Below, piece by piece: positions 17,732 to 28,695 of a stretch of DNA of 64,000 nt. Origin of the DNA: Actinostola sp. cb2023 (lineage: Eukaryota > Cnidaria > Anthozoa > Actiniaria > Actinostolidae). Made by a program: the position numbers and the translations under genes. Location of the stretch: assembly GCA_033675265.1 (NCBI GenBank), contig JAUJYZ010001110.1, positions 885,412 to 949,411 on the forward strand, in the 5' to 3' direction. Below the pieces are notes generated by a model. That model worked only from the letters and a program-made list of their open reading frames with translations. It made no database searches and was not told the DNA's origin. Each line of letters starts with the position of its first letter. Position 1 is the stretch's first letter.

Positions 17732-18018
17732 CACCTGTTTTTAGAAACGTTCTGTTTGAAATAGTAAAACGGAATAATTATTATCATTTTTCTGTGATAG
17801 CAGAAACTTGACAAATACAATACTCCTTTTTACAGTTCCAGGCGCCATCTTGAAAGGTAGCCGTGCCTTTGCATCGAAGCGAGACCAACGGTGACCTTGC
17901 AATGATAGAGATATTGCAAGGTCACCGTTGGTCTCGCTTTGATGCAAAGGCACGGCAACGACAATAAAATATTATTCCTTTTTTATTTTACATTGGGCAA
18001 CGTTTCTGAAACCAAGTG
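17732..18018. mobile_element. hairpin MITE, CACCTGNTTTC family, copy b
   Basis: Ends CACCTGTTTTTAGAAACGTT and AACGTTTCTGAAACCAAGTG. The centre is a 44-bp-armed hairpin (17860-17903 against 17913-17956, one mismatch, 9-bp loop), with GAGACCAACGGTGACCTTGC as the inner arm. Confidence 0.8.
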
Positions 18019-18646
18019 CGGTACTGATATTTAGAATATTCAGCCCTTTACTCAAACCACAGTTTCTTTGAACGTACTTTGATCACCTGGAAAAATAGGA
18101 AATTTGCATGTTAATGAATGGTTATGAGAAACAGAGATATACAGCTATACAGTGTTCAGTATTCATAGTAGTAATAATAATAATAATAATAATAATAATA
18201 TTACTTTATTTAAACACGGCAAAAATGTAACAAATATATATATAAAACAAAAACATAAATATAATATACAATAATATTTCTTAAATAGCAGTGTAAAAAG
18301 ATTCGAAGTTCATCATTAGAGTAAAACATTTAAACCATTCAACATAAATATATTAAACAGTACTAAATAATCGTTACATCTCTATTGTTTAATTAGGCTA
18401 TTTAGTGCAAAAGGTAATGATTTGATCACGCCAAAAGTATTAGTATTAGTATTATTAGTATTATTATTATTATTTTATTATTATTATTATTATTATCAAA
18501 CAGCACTTATGCTCTTTATTGAACTATTTTAAACGAAGCTCTTACAAGACTAGCTCTGACTCGAAAACACAGTCAATCAGTCAGACAGCCTGCAAAGGCG
18601 CCAGCTCTCTGACGTCATCACCGCGTGACTGTCACACCACATCACA

Positions 18647-21497
18647 TTACTTACATGCTTTACATGTCTTGCGGCACCATTTGTTTCTAACACTGCTGTC
18701 GCTGTCACAATGCTTCGTCAAGTCTTTGCAATTGAGAGCCTTGTCCTCGCAAACTAAAGAATGGAAAAAAGCAGAAACAATCCCCTTAAATAGACGACAG
18801 CAACAACAAATCTTTAAAGTGCCTATGAAACGAAAATGTCGATCCTTGTTTTATTGTACATTATTGTTGTTTGGTCTTTCTCTGAACATTTTTTGTATTT
18901 AAACATCGACTTTGAGCATGCGAACATTTTCTTTTCGCGGTTCGAAAATTATCATTTTCAACCAAAATGTGCGACAAGAGACTGGGCCCTTGACAATGGC
19001 TCGGTGACGTCAAGAGGTTGTGCATGCCTTTGTTTGCACAACTTATGACGTCACATTTCTATAGTTTGACCGAGCGGGAAATGTCCCACTTTGAAACCCA
19101 AAATGCCCAACTTCGTGCGCGAAATAAAAAATGTTCCTGAAGCTCAATTTACTTTTTATTAACGCCATGTAAACAAGCAAATAGTAAACTTTCGTAGTAG
19201 CAAATAAAAACGGGGTCTGTTTTTTCGTTTCATAGGCACTTTAAATGATTTTGGATGAAAGTCTTACCGCCAGGTTGAGTTGGGAATGCTGTGCAAGGCT
19301 TCTGTGTAGGCGTAGGTGTAGGTCCTTGCGTAGGGGGTGGATGTGGAGACGGTGGTCCTTGCGTTGGTGGTGGTGATACACCGCCTAAATATATAAAGTA
19401 TTCATTTGTAACTCTGACTATCTGTAAATTTATAATAGTCTGTCTGAAATAGACGTCAGTTTAACAAATTGACATCACTTTTTTATGCGTCTGTCCTCTT
19501 ATTGATGATAAAATTCGTCATAACATTTTATCGTCAATAAGAGGACAGACGCATAAAAAAGTGATGTCAATTGTTTTCTTACAATAACAAAATCGTGAAA
19601 AATGAATAGATCAACACAGAAATAACTTGCAAAGGAAAACTGTTTCAAGCGCGCGCTGGCTGCGTGCGCGAGCGAAGATAAAAATTAACCAATCAGCGCG
19701 CGAGATTACACAGTGTTATTGTAAAAACATACATAGTCCACATGTTTTCCGGCACCATAATTTGATGATATCGGTGTGGCAATATTTAATATAGTCTTTA
19801 CAGTTGATTGATATGTCTTTACACACTAAGGAAAGAACAAGGAAAGTTAATACCATAATTTAATGGAAATGGTACTGAAACTCTCGACAACTTTGAGCAG
19901 GTTATGCAAGTGAATACTTACCACCAGGGTTCTGTGTAGGAGGTGGTGGTCCTTGCGTAGGGGGTGGAGGAGGGGATGATGGTCCTTGCGTAGGGGGTGG
20001 AGGAGGAGATGGTGGTCCTTGTGTAGAGGGTGGATGAGGGGATGATGGTCCTTGCGTTGGTGGTGGTGATACACCGCCTAAATGTATAAAGTATTCGTTA
20101 GTAACTGATATATTCGCAACACACCAAAAGTAGACGTCAGTACATACATAGACCACATGTTTTTCGGCACAGTTTTTTCATGATGTGGCTGTTGCAATAT
20201 TGAGTCATGTCTTTACACTTGTTAGCTTCGTCTTTACAAACTAAAGAAACAAAGAAAGTAAATGCAATAATTGGAATGGAAATGGTGCTGAAACTCGACA
20301 ACTTTGAGCAGGTTATGCAAGTGAATACTTACCACCAGGGTTATGTGTAGGTGGTGGTGGTCCTTGCGTAGGGGGTGGAGGAGAGGATGCTGGTCCTTGC
20401 GTAGGGGGTGGAGGAGGGGATGGTGGTCCTTGCGTAGGGGGTGGAGGAGGGGATGGTGGTCCTTGCGTAGGGGGTGGAGAGGATGCTGGTCCTTGCGTAG
20501 GGGGTGGAGGAGGGGATGGTGGTCCTTGCGTAGGGGGTGGAGGAGGGGATGGTGGTCCTTGCGTAGGGGTTGGTGGAGGGGATGGTGGTCCTTGCGTAGG
20601 GGGTGGAGGAGGGGATGGTGGTCCCTGCGTAGGGGGTGGAGGGGGAGATGGTGGTCCTTGCGTAGGGGGTGGAGGAGAGGATGCTGGTCCTTGCGTAGGG
20701 GGTGGAGAAGGAGATGATGGTGCTTGTGTAGGGGTTGGAGGAGGGGATAGTGGTCCATGCGTTGGTGGTGGTGATACACCGCCTAAATATATAAAGTATT
20801 CGTTAGTAACGACTGATATTCTTAACACACCAAAAGTAGACGTCAGTATACATACATTGTCGACATGTTTTTCGGCAAAGCCTTATTATGCTGTTGGTGT
20901 GGCAATATGGAATGAAGTCTTTACAGTTGATTGATATGTCTTTACAAACTAAAGAAACAAGGAACGTAAATGCAATAATTGAATGGAAATGGTGCTGAAA
21001 CTCGACAACTTTGAGCAGGTTATGCTCAGTGGGGGAGAGGATGGTCCTTGCGTAGGGAGGTGGGAGAGGAGATGGCCCTTGCGTCCGAGGAAGTCGTCCA
21101 TCTACAGTCAAGGTCGCTTTTGTATCATTGCCATACACACGCTAATCTGAACTGAAGGGACGTACAAGAACCACTGAAGGCGCAACAAACCCTGTCCATG
21201 ACCATCCTTAGTGACGACTGTCTCAAAACGACTAACACACGCTAACTTACTAACTTCTCTCATGATTGTAAGCCGCGTGGCTGTATATTATTGCGCCTTG
21301 GTTAGCGGTCCGACAAAAAATGATCAATATATACATATAAAGCGCATTGAGACATTGTGAAATGTGCTGTACAATAACTGCAAAGCATTACATAGTTTTC
21401 TGCGAATCAAAAATCCAAACTTAAATACTCTAAACTTACGAGCGTCGATGCAAGACGCACCGAGAATACACAGTCCAACTGCTACAAGCAACTTCAT
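18647..21497 (-). CDS. secreted multi-ShK proline-rich protein lacking the protease
   Basis: Minus-strand exons: 21440-21497 (signal peptide [19 protein letters not shown]), 20856-20948 (ShK), 20333-20782 (150-codon proline-rich linker), 20148-20240 (ShK), 19922-20077 (linker), 19733-19825 (ShK), 19268-19384 (linker), 18647-18753 (ShK, ends CRKTCKACK then TAA). Total 1167 bp, 388 residues. Each ShK has six cysteines; the final cysteine codon is split T|GC between ShK and linker exons. All internal exons are phase 1-1. The three protease exons found after the signal exon in its paralogues are absent; only a decayed linker exon (21027-21101) remains there. The signal exon can splice straight to the first ShK in frame. 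Secreted; role unknown. Confidence 0.75.
18813..19245. mobile_element. MITE with TTTAAAGTGCCTATGAAACG ends
   Basis: The left end TTTAAAGTGCCTATGAAACG and its complement at the right end bound 433 bp in the last intron of the protease-less gene. Partial copies of one half occur at 23591-23800 and 35855-35930, containing TACGATAGTTTAGTATTTGC. Confidence 0.75.
19467..19572. repeat. 48-bp-armed hairpin in an intron
   Basis: The arms 19467-19514 and 19525-19572 are complementary with one mismatch and a 10-bp loop; the arm contains GACATCACTTTTTTATGCGT. It lies in the intron between 19384 and 19733, so it would be transcribed as a long fold-back. Confidence 0.9.
21027..21101 (-). pseudogene. decayed proline-rich linker exon
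   Basis: It keeps an acceptor (CTGTAG) and the PRTQGPSPLPPP start, but one extra base shifts the frame after PPP, and the usual CCTGGTG|GTAAG end and splice donor are gone. It lies where the linker after the protease domain would be in a full-length paralogue. Confidence 0.7.
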
Positions 21498-21537
21498 TTC
21501 TGTGCCTGAAGTACAAAGGTCTTTGTTATTACAGTAC

Positions 21538-21544
21538 TTTTATA
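21538..21544 (-). promoter_or_regulatory. TATA box, protease-less ShK gene
   Basis: TATAAAA on the minus strand, about 41-47 bp before the ATG at 21497. The surrounding block, containing CTTATAAAAGTACTGTAATA, is conserved before all four paralogous signal exons. Confidence 0.65.
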
Positions 21545-21714
21545 AGAGTGGTTAGTCACCTGTGCATACATCTAGAAACCTGGCTGTCTTTGACTTCAAA
21601 CACAAGAACAAGAATTTTGCAATCATGTCAAATACTTAAACAGTTGTGCAGGTCTCCAAGGCATGTGTAAACACCAGATCCTGATCCTTTCCAGAAAAGT
21701 AATGCTTAGAAAAT

Positions 21715-21910
21715 CGTTGGAATCACTGTAGCAACCCAACACAGAGGTATCTGTGCATTTATGTTTGAAAAAGTTTTCCATAATCTTGATCGTTAGAATA
21801 CTATAGCAACACAGAGGTATCTGTGCATTTATTTTTGAAGAACTTTTCCGTAAGATCGTTGGAATACTATAGCAACACAGAGGTATCTGTGCATTTATGT
21901 TTGAAGAGCT
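21715..21910. repeat. three tandem copies of a roughly 65-bp unit
   Basis: The ACACAGAGGTATCTGTGCAT block recurs three times with similar flanks. It is in the upstream flank of the protease-less gene, and a diverged form is present at 33800-33910. Confidence 0.85.
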
Positions 21911-22060
21911 TGGCCAGCAAATGGGTTTATGGTCAAACTTAGAGAGGACCTGGGTCATTGTTTGTCTCTGCACTTTTACTGGTCAAGTGCAGTCGCCATT
22001 TTGTTTATATACTTGTGTATTGTTTTCAATTATTGCCTTGGAAATTGTTGCGCCAACTTT

Positions 22061-22243
22061 AGGGGTATCGAATGGTCAAGGCGAGACTTTGCGAGACCAG
22101 ACATTATTTTGCAAGCCCGAGACGCTTTTTCACCGATTTCCTTTGTTTTCAAAAAGACTCCTGAGACGGCTTTTCGTGAAAAAACGAGACTTCGAGACCA
22201 TTTGCGAGACTTTGACTTTTTGCGGGGACCATTCGACACCCCT
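22061..22243. mobile_element. MITE with AGGGGT/ACCCCT ends and a paralogous empty site
   Basis: 183 bp with inverted ends AGGGGTATCGAATGGTC and GACCATTCGACACCCCT, flanked by AACTTT on both sides. The paralogous flanks at about 29275 and 45553 read straight through (GCCAACTTTATTTACG or close), showing the empty site. The interior is rich in GAGAC repeats; no coding sequence. Confidence 0.8.
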
Positions 22244-22648
22244 AACTTTATTTACGTTTCTTTCTATCTTCAAAGACAACCTCTATTTGTGTTTAAACAA
22301 GTGTAGTTCAGTTCAAATACAGACACAGCCGTGTTATGTTTGTTCAGTCGACAGTCGTCGTCTTCTGTTGTACAATATCATTTCGCTTCGTGTTTACATT
22401 GGCCAGACAATAGTCCTTCTTGAAGAGGTGGTGCCTTGTCTTAAGGGGTGCAATGATAGAAAGCTTTCCACTCATCACTGACATAACCACACATCCAAAC
22501 AGTGTTTGTATGAGGAGGGTGGAGAAACAAACAAAAGTTATTTGGAGGAGTAAAGTAGAGGAAAATGAATGATCATAAACTAGCAACCAGTTTTACTAGC
22601 TCAGCAGAAACGGAAACACACAAGAGATTTTTCAATTTCAATTTTCCA

Positions 22649-22654
22649 TTTATT
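22649..22654 (-). terminator. candidate poly(A) signal after terminal exon copy 2
   Basis: AATAAA on the minus strand about 230 bp after the stop at 22880. The same hexamer sits at 34646-34651 after copy 3 (also about 230 bp once a later insertion is discounted), which argues that these exons end real transcripts. Confidence 0.4.
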
Positions 22655-22879
22655 TATATTTTTCAACCACGTGTTTGAATAATTATTATTTGTCTTGATG
22701 TACACGTACGGCTTCCTGATTTGTCTGCAAGCATTCAACCTGAAATAGAGTTTGAGTTGAAGAGTTAGATAGGGATGGCCTGGCTACCTTTCAAAATGGC
22801 CACCGACTGACAAAAAACTGAAAAAGCGATTTTTATTGTTCGATTGTGTTCGCCAATCGAACATAATCATCGATCCTGA

Positions 22880-22983
22880 TCACTTACATGCACCACATGT
22901 CTTACGGCACATAATGTTCTTGATATTGGGCTTATGACAATCCTTTTGAAGATATTTACAGTTCCCAGCTATGTCTACACATG
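22880..22983 (-). CDS. isolated terminal ShK exon, CGACK type (copy 2)
   Basis: A 104-bp exon with acceptor TTTTTAG|CATGTG, encoding ACVDIAGNCKYL to MCRKTCGACK and TGA. It lies downstream of the 28648-24398 gene and may be its alternative last exon. It differs from copies 1 and 3 by a few residues, all six cysteines kept, and is followed by a plausible poly(A) signal at 22649-22654. Confidence 0.5.
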
Positions 22984-23268
22984 CTAAAAACATATATTTA
23001 AGCAAAATTAGAACAAACAATAAGTTAAATAAAATATACTTATTTGGACTGGGATCGAGTGTGTAAACAATAACCAAGTTGATTTTTCAACTTTTGCTAT
23101 ATATAAAAAAAACGCCACAAAAATCGCGCGCACGCATGTACGTGTCATTTATCTGTCTGTTCTGCTATTGGTGATACAATTAACCAATCAGCGTGCGAGA
23201 AGTGTACAAGTTATTGTACAATCATGAATATATAGTATGTGTATCAGCAAAGGAATATGTACGGAATA

Positions 23269-23488
23269 CATCTGGTTTCAGAGACGTCCTAAATGAATAA
23301 CTATATCACCATTTGTCTGTGATAGCAGACTCTTGGCAAATACAATTCTATTTCGGAGGTCCTACGAATATGCCATCGGCATGGCTGCCACAAGTTACTG
23401 TATTTATTTCTACTTGAGTATTTTTTTTATTGATACAACGACAATTAATCCGTATTTTACTCTTTGCTAACGTTTCTGAAACCAGGTG
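23269..23488. mobile_element. MITE, CACCTGNTTTC family, copy c
   Basis: 220 bp with inverted ends CATCTGGTTTCAGAGACG and AACGTTTCTGAAACCAGGTG. The interior resembles copy d (35507-35750), consistent with duplication together with the neighbouring terminal exon. Confidence 0.7.
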
Positions 23489-23590
23489 TATATTTAGAAT
23501 ATTCAGCCCTTAATTCAATCCAGTATGTTTGAACGTACTTGTACTTTGATCACCTGGAAAAATAGGAAATTCACACATGTTAATGAATTG

Positions 23591-23800
23591 TTAAAGTGCC
23601 CATGTTAAAGTGCCCATGGAACGAGAGAGAAAAACAGACCCCGTTTTTATTTGCTATTACGATAGTTTAGTATTTGCTTCTTTACATGGCGTTAATAAAA
23701 AGTGAATTGAGCTTCAGGAACATTTTCTATTTCGCGCTTGAAGTAGGGCATTTTGGGTTTCAAAGTGCGACAATTCCCGTAAGGTCAAACTATAGTAAAT
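23591..23800. mobile_element. partial copy of the TTAAAGTGCC MITE
   Basis: TTAAAGTGCCCATG occurs twice in tandem, followed by sequence matching the right half of the 18813-19245 element in inverted orientation (TTTAGTATTTGC, ATGGCGTTAATAAAAAGT, GAGCTTCAGGAACATTTT). No opposite end is present. Confidence 0.6.
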
Positions 23801-23911
23801 AAGTCATTAATTGCATTTGTTTCTACCCAATGACTACTTCGAACTCTCTCTTTCTCTTTGGTCTTTTTCCATATTTCTACAAATTGTATATGTTTTCTAA
23901 ACTTTGACAGC

Positions 23912-24357
23912 AAGGGTGGGTCGAGAAGTGAGAGCACTCGCCTCTCACCTCTGAGGTGCCTGGTTCAATTCACGGACCGGGCGCTTCATGTGAGTTGAGT
24001 TTCTTAGTTCGTTCTCTCCCTTGCTTCGAGTGATTTTCTCAGGGTACTCCGATTTTCCTCCCTCAATAAAAACGAACAATATTTTGATCTGAGCTGTGCT
24101 CCGTGGTCAGACATGGGTCGTATGGTGGCAGCATAGTGCGCCTTTATATGTATTTCGAAGGAGGATTAGCACCAACGTTATTGTGTTGTTGTTGAATGCC
24201 TACAAGTGGCCCATGATGTGCACGTAGGTGATGTTGAGGACCGCATGTTTATCGGTTGTAATACTGTCACGTGTCACCCTCTTTAAATAAAATCTCACAT
24301 ACTTTCTAATGGGGTAGTGTAAGGATACTGGCGCTATATAGGTGCCTATTATTATTA
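23912..24357 (+). mobile_element. tRNA-derived SINE
   Basis: The 5' part looks like a tRNA-type RNA polymerase III promoter: an A-box-like GGTCGAGAAGTGAGAGC and a B-box GGTTCAATTC about 35 bp later. A tRNA-unrelated body follows, ending GGCGCTATATAGGTGCC and (ATT)n. A related tail piece in reverse orientation is at about 14278-14310. Confidence 0.7.
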
Positions 24358-24397
24358 GTTTAATAATATATTAAAATAAAAATAGTATTATTAAATA

Positions 24398-27300
24398 TTA
24401 CTTACATGCTTTACATGTCTTGCGGCACCATTTGTTTCTAACACTGCTGTCGCTGTCACAATACTTCGCCAAATCTTTGCAATTAAAAGCTTTGTCCTTA
24501 CAATCTAGAGAATGGAAATAATGCAGAAACAATATCATCTGATGGCTTTATATAAACAGACACCAACAACAAAACTTTAAATATTTTTTGATGAAAGTCT
24601 TACCGCCAGGTTGAGTTGGGAATGCTGTGGAAGGCTTCTGTGTAGTCGTAGCTGTAGGTCCTTGCGTTGGGGGTGGAGGAGGGGATGGTGGTCCTTGCGT
24701 AGGGGGCGGAGGAGGGGATGGTGGTCCTTGTGTAGGGGGTGGAGGAGGAGATGGTGGTCCTTGTGTAGGGGGTGGAGGAGGAGATGGTGGTCCTTGCGTA
24801 GGGGGTGGAGGAGGAGATGGTGGTCCTTGCGTAGGGGGTGGAGGTGGAGACGGTGGTCCTTGCGTTGGTGGTGCTACACCACCTAAATATACAAATATAC
24901 AATATATATTCATTAGTAACTCTGATCTGTAAAATAAATAATAGTTTATGTAAAGTAGACGTCGGTACATACAATATCCACATGTTTTTCGGCACCATTT
25001 CTTCATGTTGTCGGTGTGGCAATTTACATATTGAATCAAGTCTTTACAGTTGGTAACTTCGTCTTTACAAACTAGAGAAACAAACAAACCAATTGGCAAT
25101 AATGTAGGGGGCCTTTCTCTCGACAACTTTGAGCAGGGTAATCAAGTGAATACTTACCACCAGGGTTCTGTGTAGGTGGTGGTGGTCCCTGCGTAGGGGG
25201 TGGAGGAGGGGATGGTGGTCCTTGCGTCGGAGGAAGTGTTCCACCTACAGTGAAATACAATTTTCTATCAGTCTTCGAGCAGCGATGTAAATATCTTACT
25301 ACAACTGTTCACCGATAATTGTTTTAGTATATACCACACACGTGAATAGCCAGTCAAATATATACAATTTATTTTCAAGAAGAAAGAGACAAGCTCGCGA
25401 AACGTGATCGTGACGCCATCTTGTTTTTGTTTCGGAGGTGGAAATAATAAGTGCAAATAAATGAAACTTGAAACTTGGATAGCCAAGGATATTCCGAGAG
25501 TGAGTGGAGAACCAGAGCGCGCAAAAAGTACTATTCACTTGGTATAAATGATATTCCCAACACACCAAAACTAGGCGTCAGTACATACATAGTCCACATG
25601 TTTTTCGGCACGACTTTTTCATGTTGTCGGTGTGGCAAAGCTGAACCCAGTCTTTACAATTGGCAGCATGGTCTTTACAAACTAAAGACACGATGAAACA
25701 CAATTGACAATGATGTAGGAAAACTTTCGCGTTAACTCGGAACAACTACTGTGTTAAAATATGAAACACTTACCACCTGGGTTCTGTGTAGGAGGAGGTG
25801 GTCCTTGCGTAGGAGGTGGAGGAGGGGATGGTGGTCCCTGCGTAGGTGGTGGAGGAGGGGATGGTGGTCCCTGCGTAGGGGGTGGAGGAGGGGATGGTGG
25901 TCCCTGCGTAGGTGGTGGAGGAGGGGATGGTGGTCCCTGCGTAGGGGGTGGAGGAGGGGATGGTGGTCCTTGCGTTGGTGGTGCTACACCGCCTAAATAT
26001 ACAAAGTATGCATTAGTAACTCTGATCTGTAAAATAAGTAATAGTTTAAGTACACGTCAGTACGTACAATATCCGCATGTTTTTCGGCACCATTTTTTCA
26101 TGCTGTCCTTATAGCATTTATGAATCAAAGATTGGCAGTTGACAACTTCGTCTTGACAAACTGAAGAAACAAAGAAAACAACAATAAAACAACGAAAATA
26201 ACAAGGAAAGTAAATAGAATAATTTGAAGTTCTGAAACTCTCGACAACTTTGAGCAGGCTAATCAAGTGAATACTTACCACCAGGGTTCTGTGTAGGGGG
26301 TGGAGGAGGAGATGGTGGTCCCTGCGTAGGGGGTGGAGGAGGAGATGGTGGTCCTTGTGTCGGAGGAATTGGTCCTCCTAAAGACAAAGACACGTTTATA
26401 TCATTGTCATCAATATCTTGAATTCAGTATGAGTCCTTACGTACACTTCTAATCTATATCCATACCTGTGTTCTTCCGTATCCACTGCACAAAACTCGAC
26501 ACACGTGCAAACACTGTGTAGTACGTAGTCTGGCAGTCTCGCTTACCAAAGCTGACGGCTCCGTGTAGATACCATTTGCCTCCTTCCTCACACACCAACG
26601 GTCCACCGCTGTCACCATAACATCCACCAGATGCGCCTGCTCGTCCTTCTCCAGCACAGATGTGAGAAAAAGAATTGATACCGAAATACTTCTTCTTACA
26701 GCCGTCGTGAGACACGATGGGAAGAACAGCTTGTTGGAGGTAGTCTGGTGACTGGCCACTAGTGCCGTTCATTGCACCCCAGCCTAGTATAAAACACGCA
26801 GCAATATTGTTAATGTTAATATTATACATTAGAACTCTGATCAGTCACTTTGGACATGAGTGATCATCTTTCCATAAGCGACCATTTTCCCTTAGATGAA
26901 GGGTACGGTAGTCACTAGCCTAAGTGAGGTTCCACGGCAGTAGGCTATTTAAATACTTTATCTGTTAACACAATTAAAGTAAAGAACAAGTAAAGAGACG
27001 CCCCTCACCTGTGATGTAGCATTTCAGGCCTGGTGGAGGTTGCGTCTCAGTCAGGCAAACAGCGCCAACTTTGTCGCTCATTTGGACGGGAGACGCGAGT
27101 CGTAACAGAGCGATGTCATTTTTGGTTTGTCGATCGTCGTACGTGGGATATTCGATAATCTGCGACACTCGAAGAGTTTGTATTACACTTGTGGTTCCTC
27201 CGTGTTTCTTATGAGCACCTGAAATACATGTCATAGTACATAAGACGAGGTTATATAGGTATAGAACATCGTCTTATGTACTATGACATTTACAAAGTCC

Positions 27301-28648
27301 TTTGGGGTCTCAACAAAAGAAATATCAGAGACCTGAAATACATTTAGCAGCTTTAACCACTGAACTTTTAAGCACGTGTATGCCACGCCCTGTACAACCG
27401 GTTCATACCTGCTACGACGGTGTAGCCACTAGGATTCATATTTCTGTGGATACAGTGGGCAGCGGTCACTACCCAGGTTGGGCTGATCAGAGAACCACCA
27501 CATGTATGTCCTCCATGTCTGCGAAGAGAAATCTGCCAGGGCCAAGAATGAGGGGACGCGTTGTGTCCATTGATGACACGGGAACCCGTGGGACGGGAAC
27601 CACAAACTGGAAAGAGAAAAACACGGGTGAAAACGCTTCTCGTGTTCAGTAGACCCTCTACAACTTCTTAGAAGGAAGGCTCAACCTGTTTGATAGAGTT
27701 ATCGTGGTCGACCCTGGAATACTTATATCTTATTTGGGGTTTTTCCCGTAATACGGGCTGATATTTTACGAGTTGCGAATGTAAAAATGCGAGTAACGAG
27801 TAAAGTATCAGCCCGTATTACGTTATTGATTATACTTCTTTGAACGAAAAAAAGATTGTCCGTTTTTGAGTAAATTTATCTAATAATTATTTCAAACCCT
27901 TTCAAGGTCCGCGCGCGCGTTTTAGAACTATGGTAATACGGCTCCATATTTTTCGAGTTCTCTTGACCTTATAAGGTAAAATTACGTAATAGTAGTATAA
28001 TAAAATGTCATACACGATCTCTGAGATATTTCAACGTTTAAGTTTGTAAAAATACAAACACTTTCATGCCATATAAGGCGTTATAAAGTCCCATACATTA
28101 TGACGGAAGTCATAAAGAGGTTGAGGATAAATGTTGAAAATGGTTCCGTAGTGATACCACATGTACAACGGTTTGGAGGAACTTGCATAAGAAAGCAATT
28201 TGTATTTGAGCCTTTTTCGTTACAGTAATGTGTATCATGATGGTTTCACGGTTGGAACTTGAAACGTTCACTATATGGCAAATGGATAGACCTTCGTGTG
28301 GTTCGGATGACCAGGCCACGGTTGAAAAGTGACGATCCCGTCTGAGGACGTAGCAAACCCTGTCGGTGACCATCCTCAGTCGCTCTCTCAAAACTACTAA
28401 CAGACACTAACTTCTCTCAGGATTGTAAACCCCGTGGCTGTAAAATTTCGTCTTAAATAGCGGTTCGAGAAAAAACAATCAACTGATATAAAGCGCATCG
28501 AGACATTGTGAAATGTGCTGTACAATAACTGCAAAGCATTACATAGTTTTCTGACAATCAAAAATCCAAACATAAATACTATAAACTTACGAGCGTCGAT
28601 GCAAGTCGCACCGAGAATACACAGTCCAACTGCTACAAGCAACTTCAT
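24398..28648 (-). CDS. secreted S1 serine protease with four ShK modules
   Basis: Minus-strand exons: 28591-28648 (signal peptide), 27409-27606, 27009-27218, 26466-26783 (protease), 26279-26377 (linker), 26068-26160 (ShK), 25774-25992 (linker), 25589-25681 (ShK), 25158-25244 (linker), 24973-25071 (ShK with two extra residues), 24604-24882 (93-codon linker), 24398-24504 (Sh[13 protein letters not shown]). Total 1860 bp, 619 residues. The protease has an activation site GSR|VING, catalytic His in VVTAAHCIH, Asp in KNDIALL and Ser in GCYGDSGGP, so it should be active. The residue six before the catalytic Ser is Gly, not the Asp of trypsin, so trypsin-like specificity is unlikely. Linkers repeat [11 protein letters not shown]. 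Secreted; the ShK modules may bind a target or matrix (inference). Confidence 0.82.
25318..25551. mobile_element. inverted-repeat element in an intron
   Basis: TTTTAGTATATACCACACACGTGAATAG at the left and CTATTCACTTGGTATAAATGATAT at the right are imperfect complements; GATAGCCAAGGATATTCCGA inside matches the outer element in DCTN3 intron 4 (8832-8850). It lies between the exons ending at 25244 and 25589. Confidence 0.5.
27228..27289. repeat. perfect 21-bp hairpin next to a protease exon
   Basis: 27228-27248 and 27269-27289 are exact complements (ATGTCATAGTACATAAGACG within the arm) with a 20-bp loop. It ends 10 bp before the acceptor of the protease exon that starts at 27218. Confidence 0.9.
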
Positions 28649-28688
28649 TTCTGTGGCTGAAGTACAAAGGTCCTTGTTATTACAGTAC

Positions 28689-28695
28689 TTTTATA
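28689..28695 (-). promoter_or_regulatory. TATA box, 28648-24398 protease gene
   Basis: TATAAAA about 41-47 bp before the ATG at 28648, in the same conserved block as in the paralogues. Confidence 0.65.

Noticed and set aside
20343..26114. Plus-strand frames rich in Gly, Trp and Arg opposite the linker exons
   Set aside because: Antisense shadows of the proline-rich exons; the minus-strand frames have splice sites, a split Cys codon and ShK neighbours.
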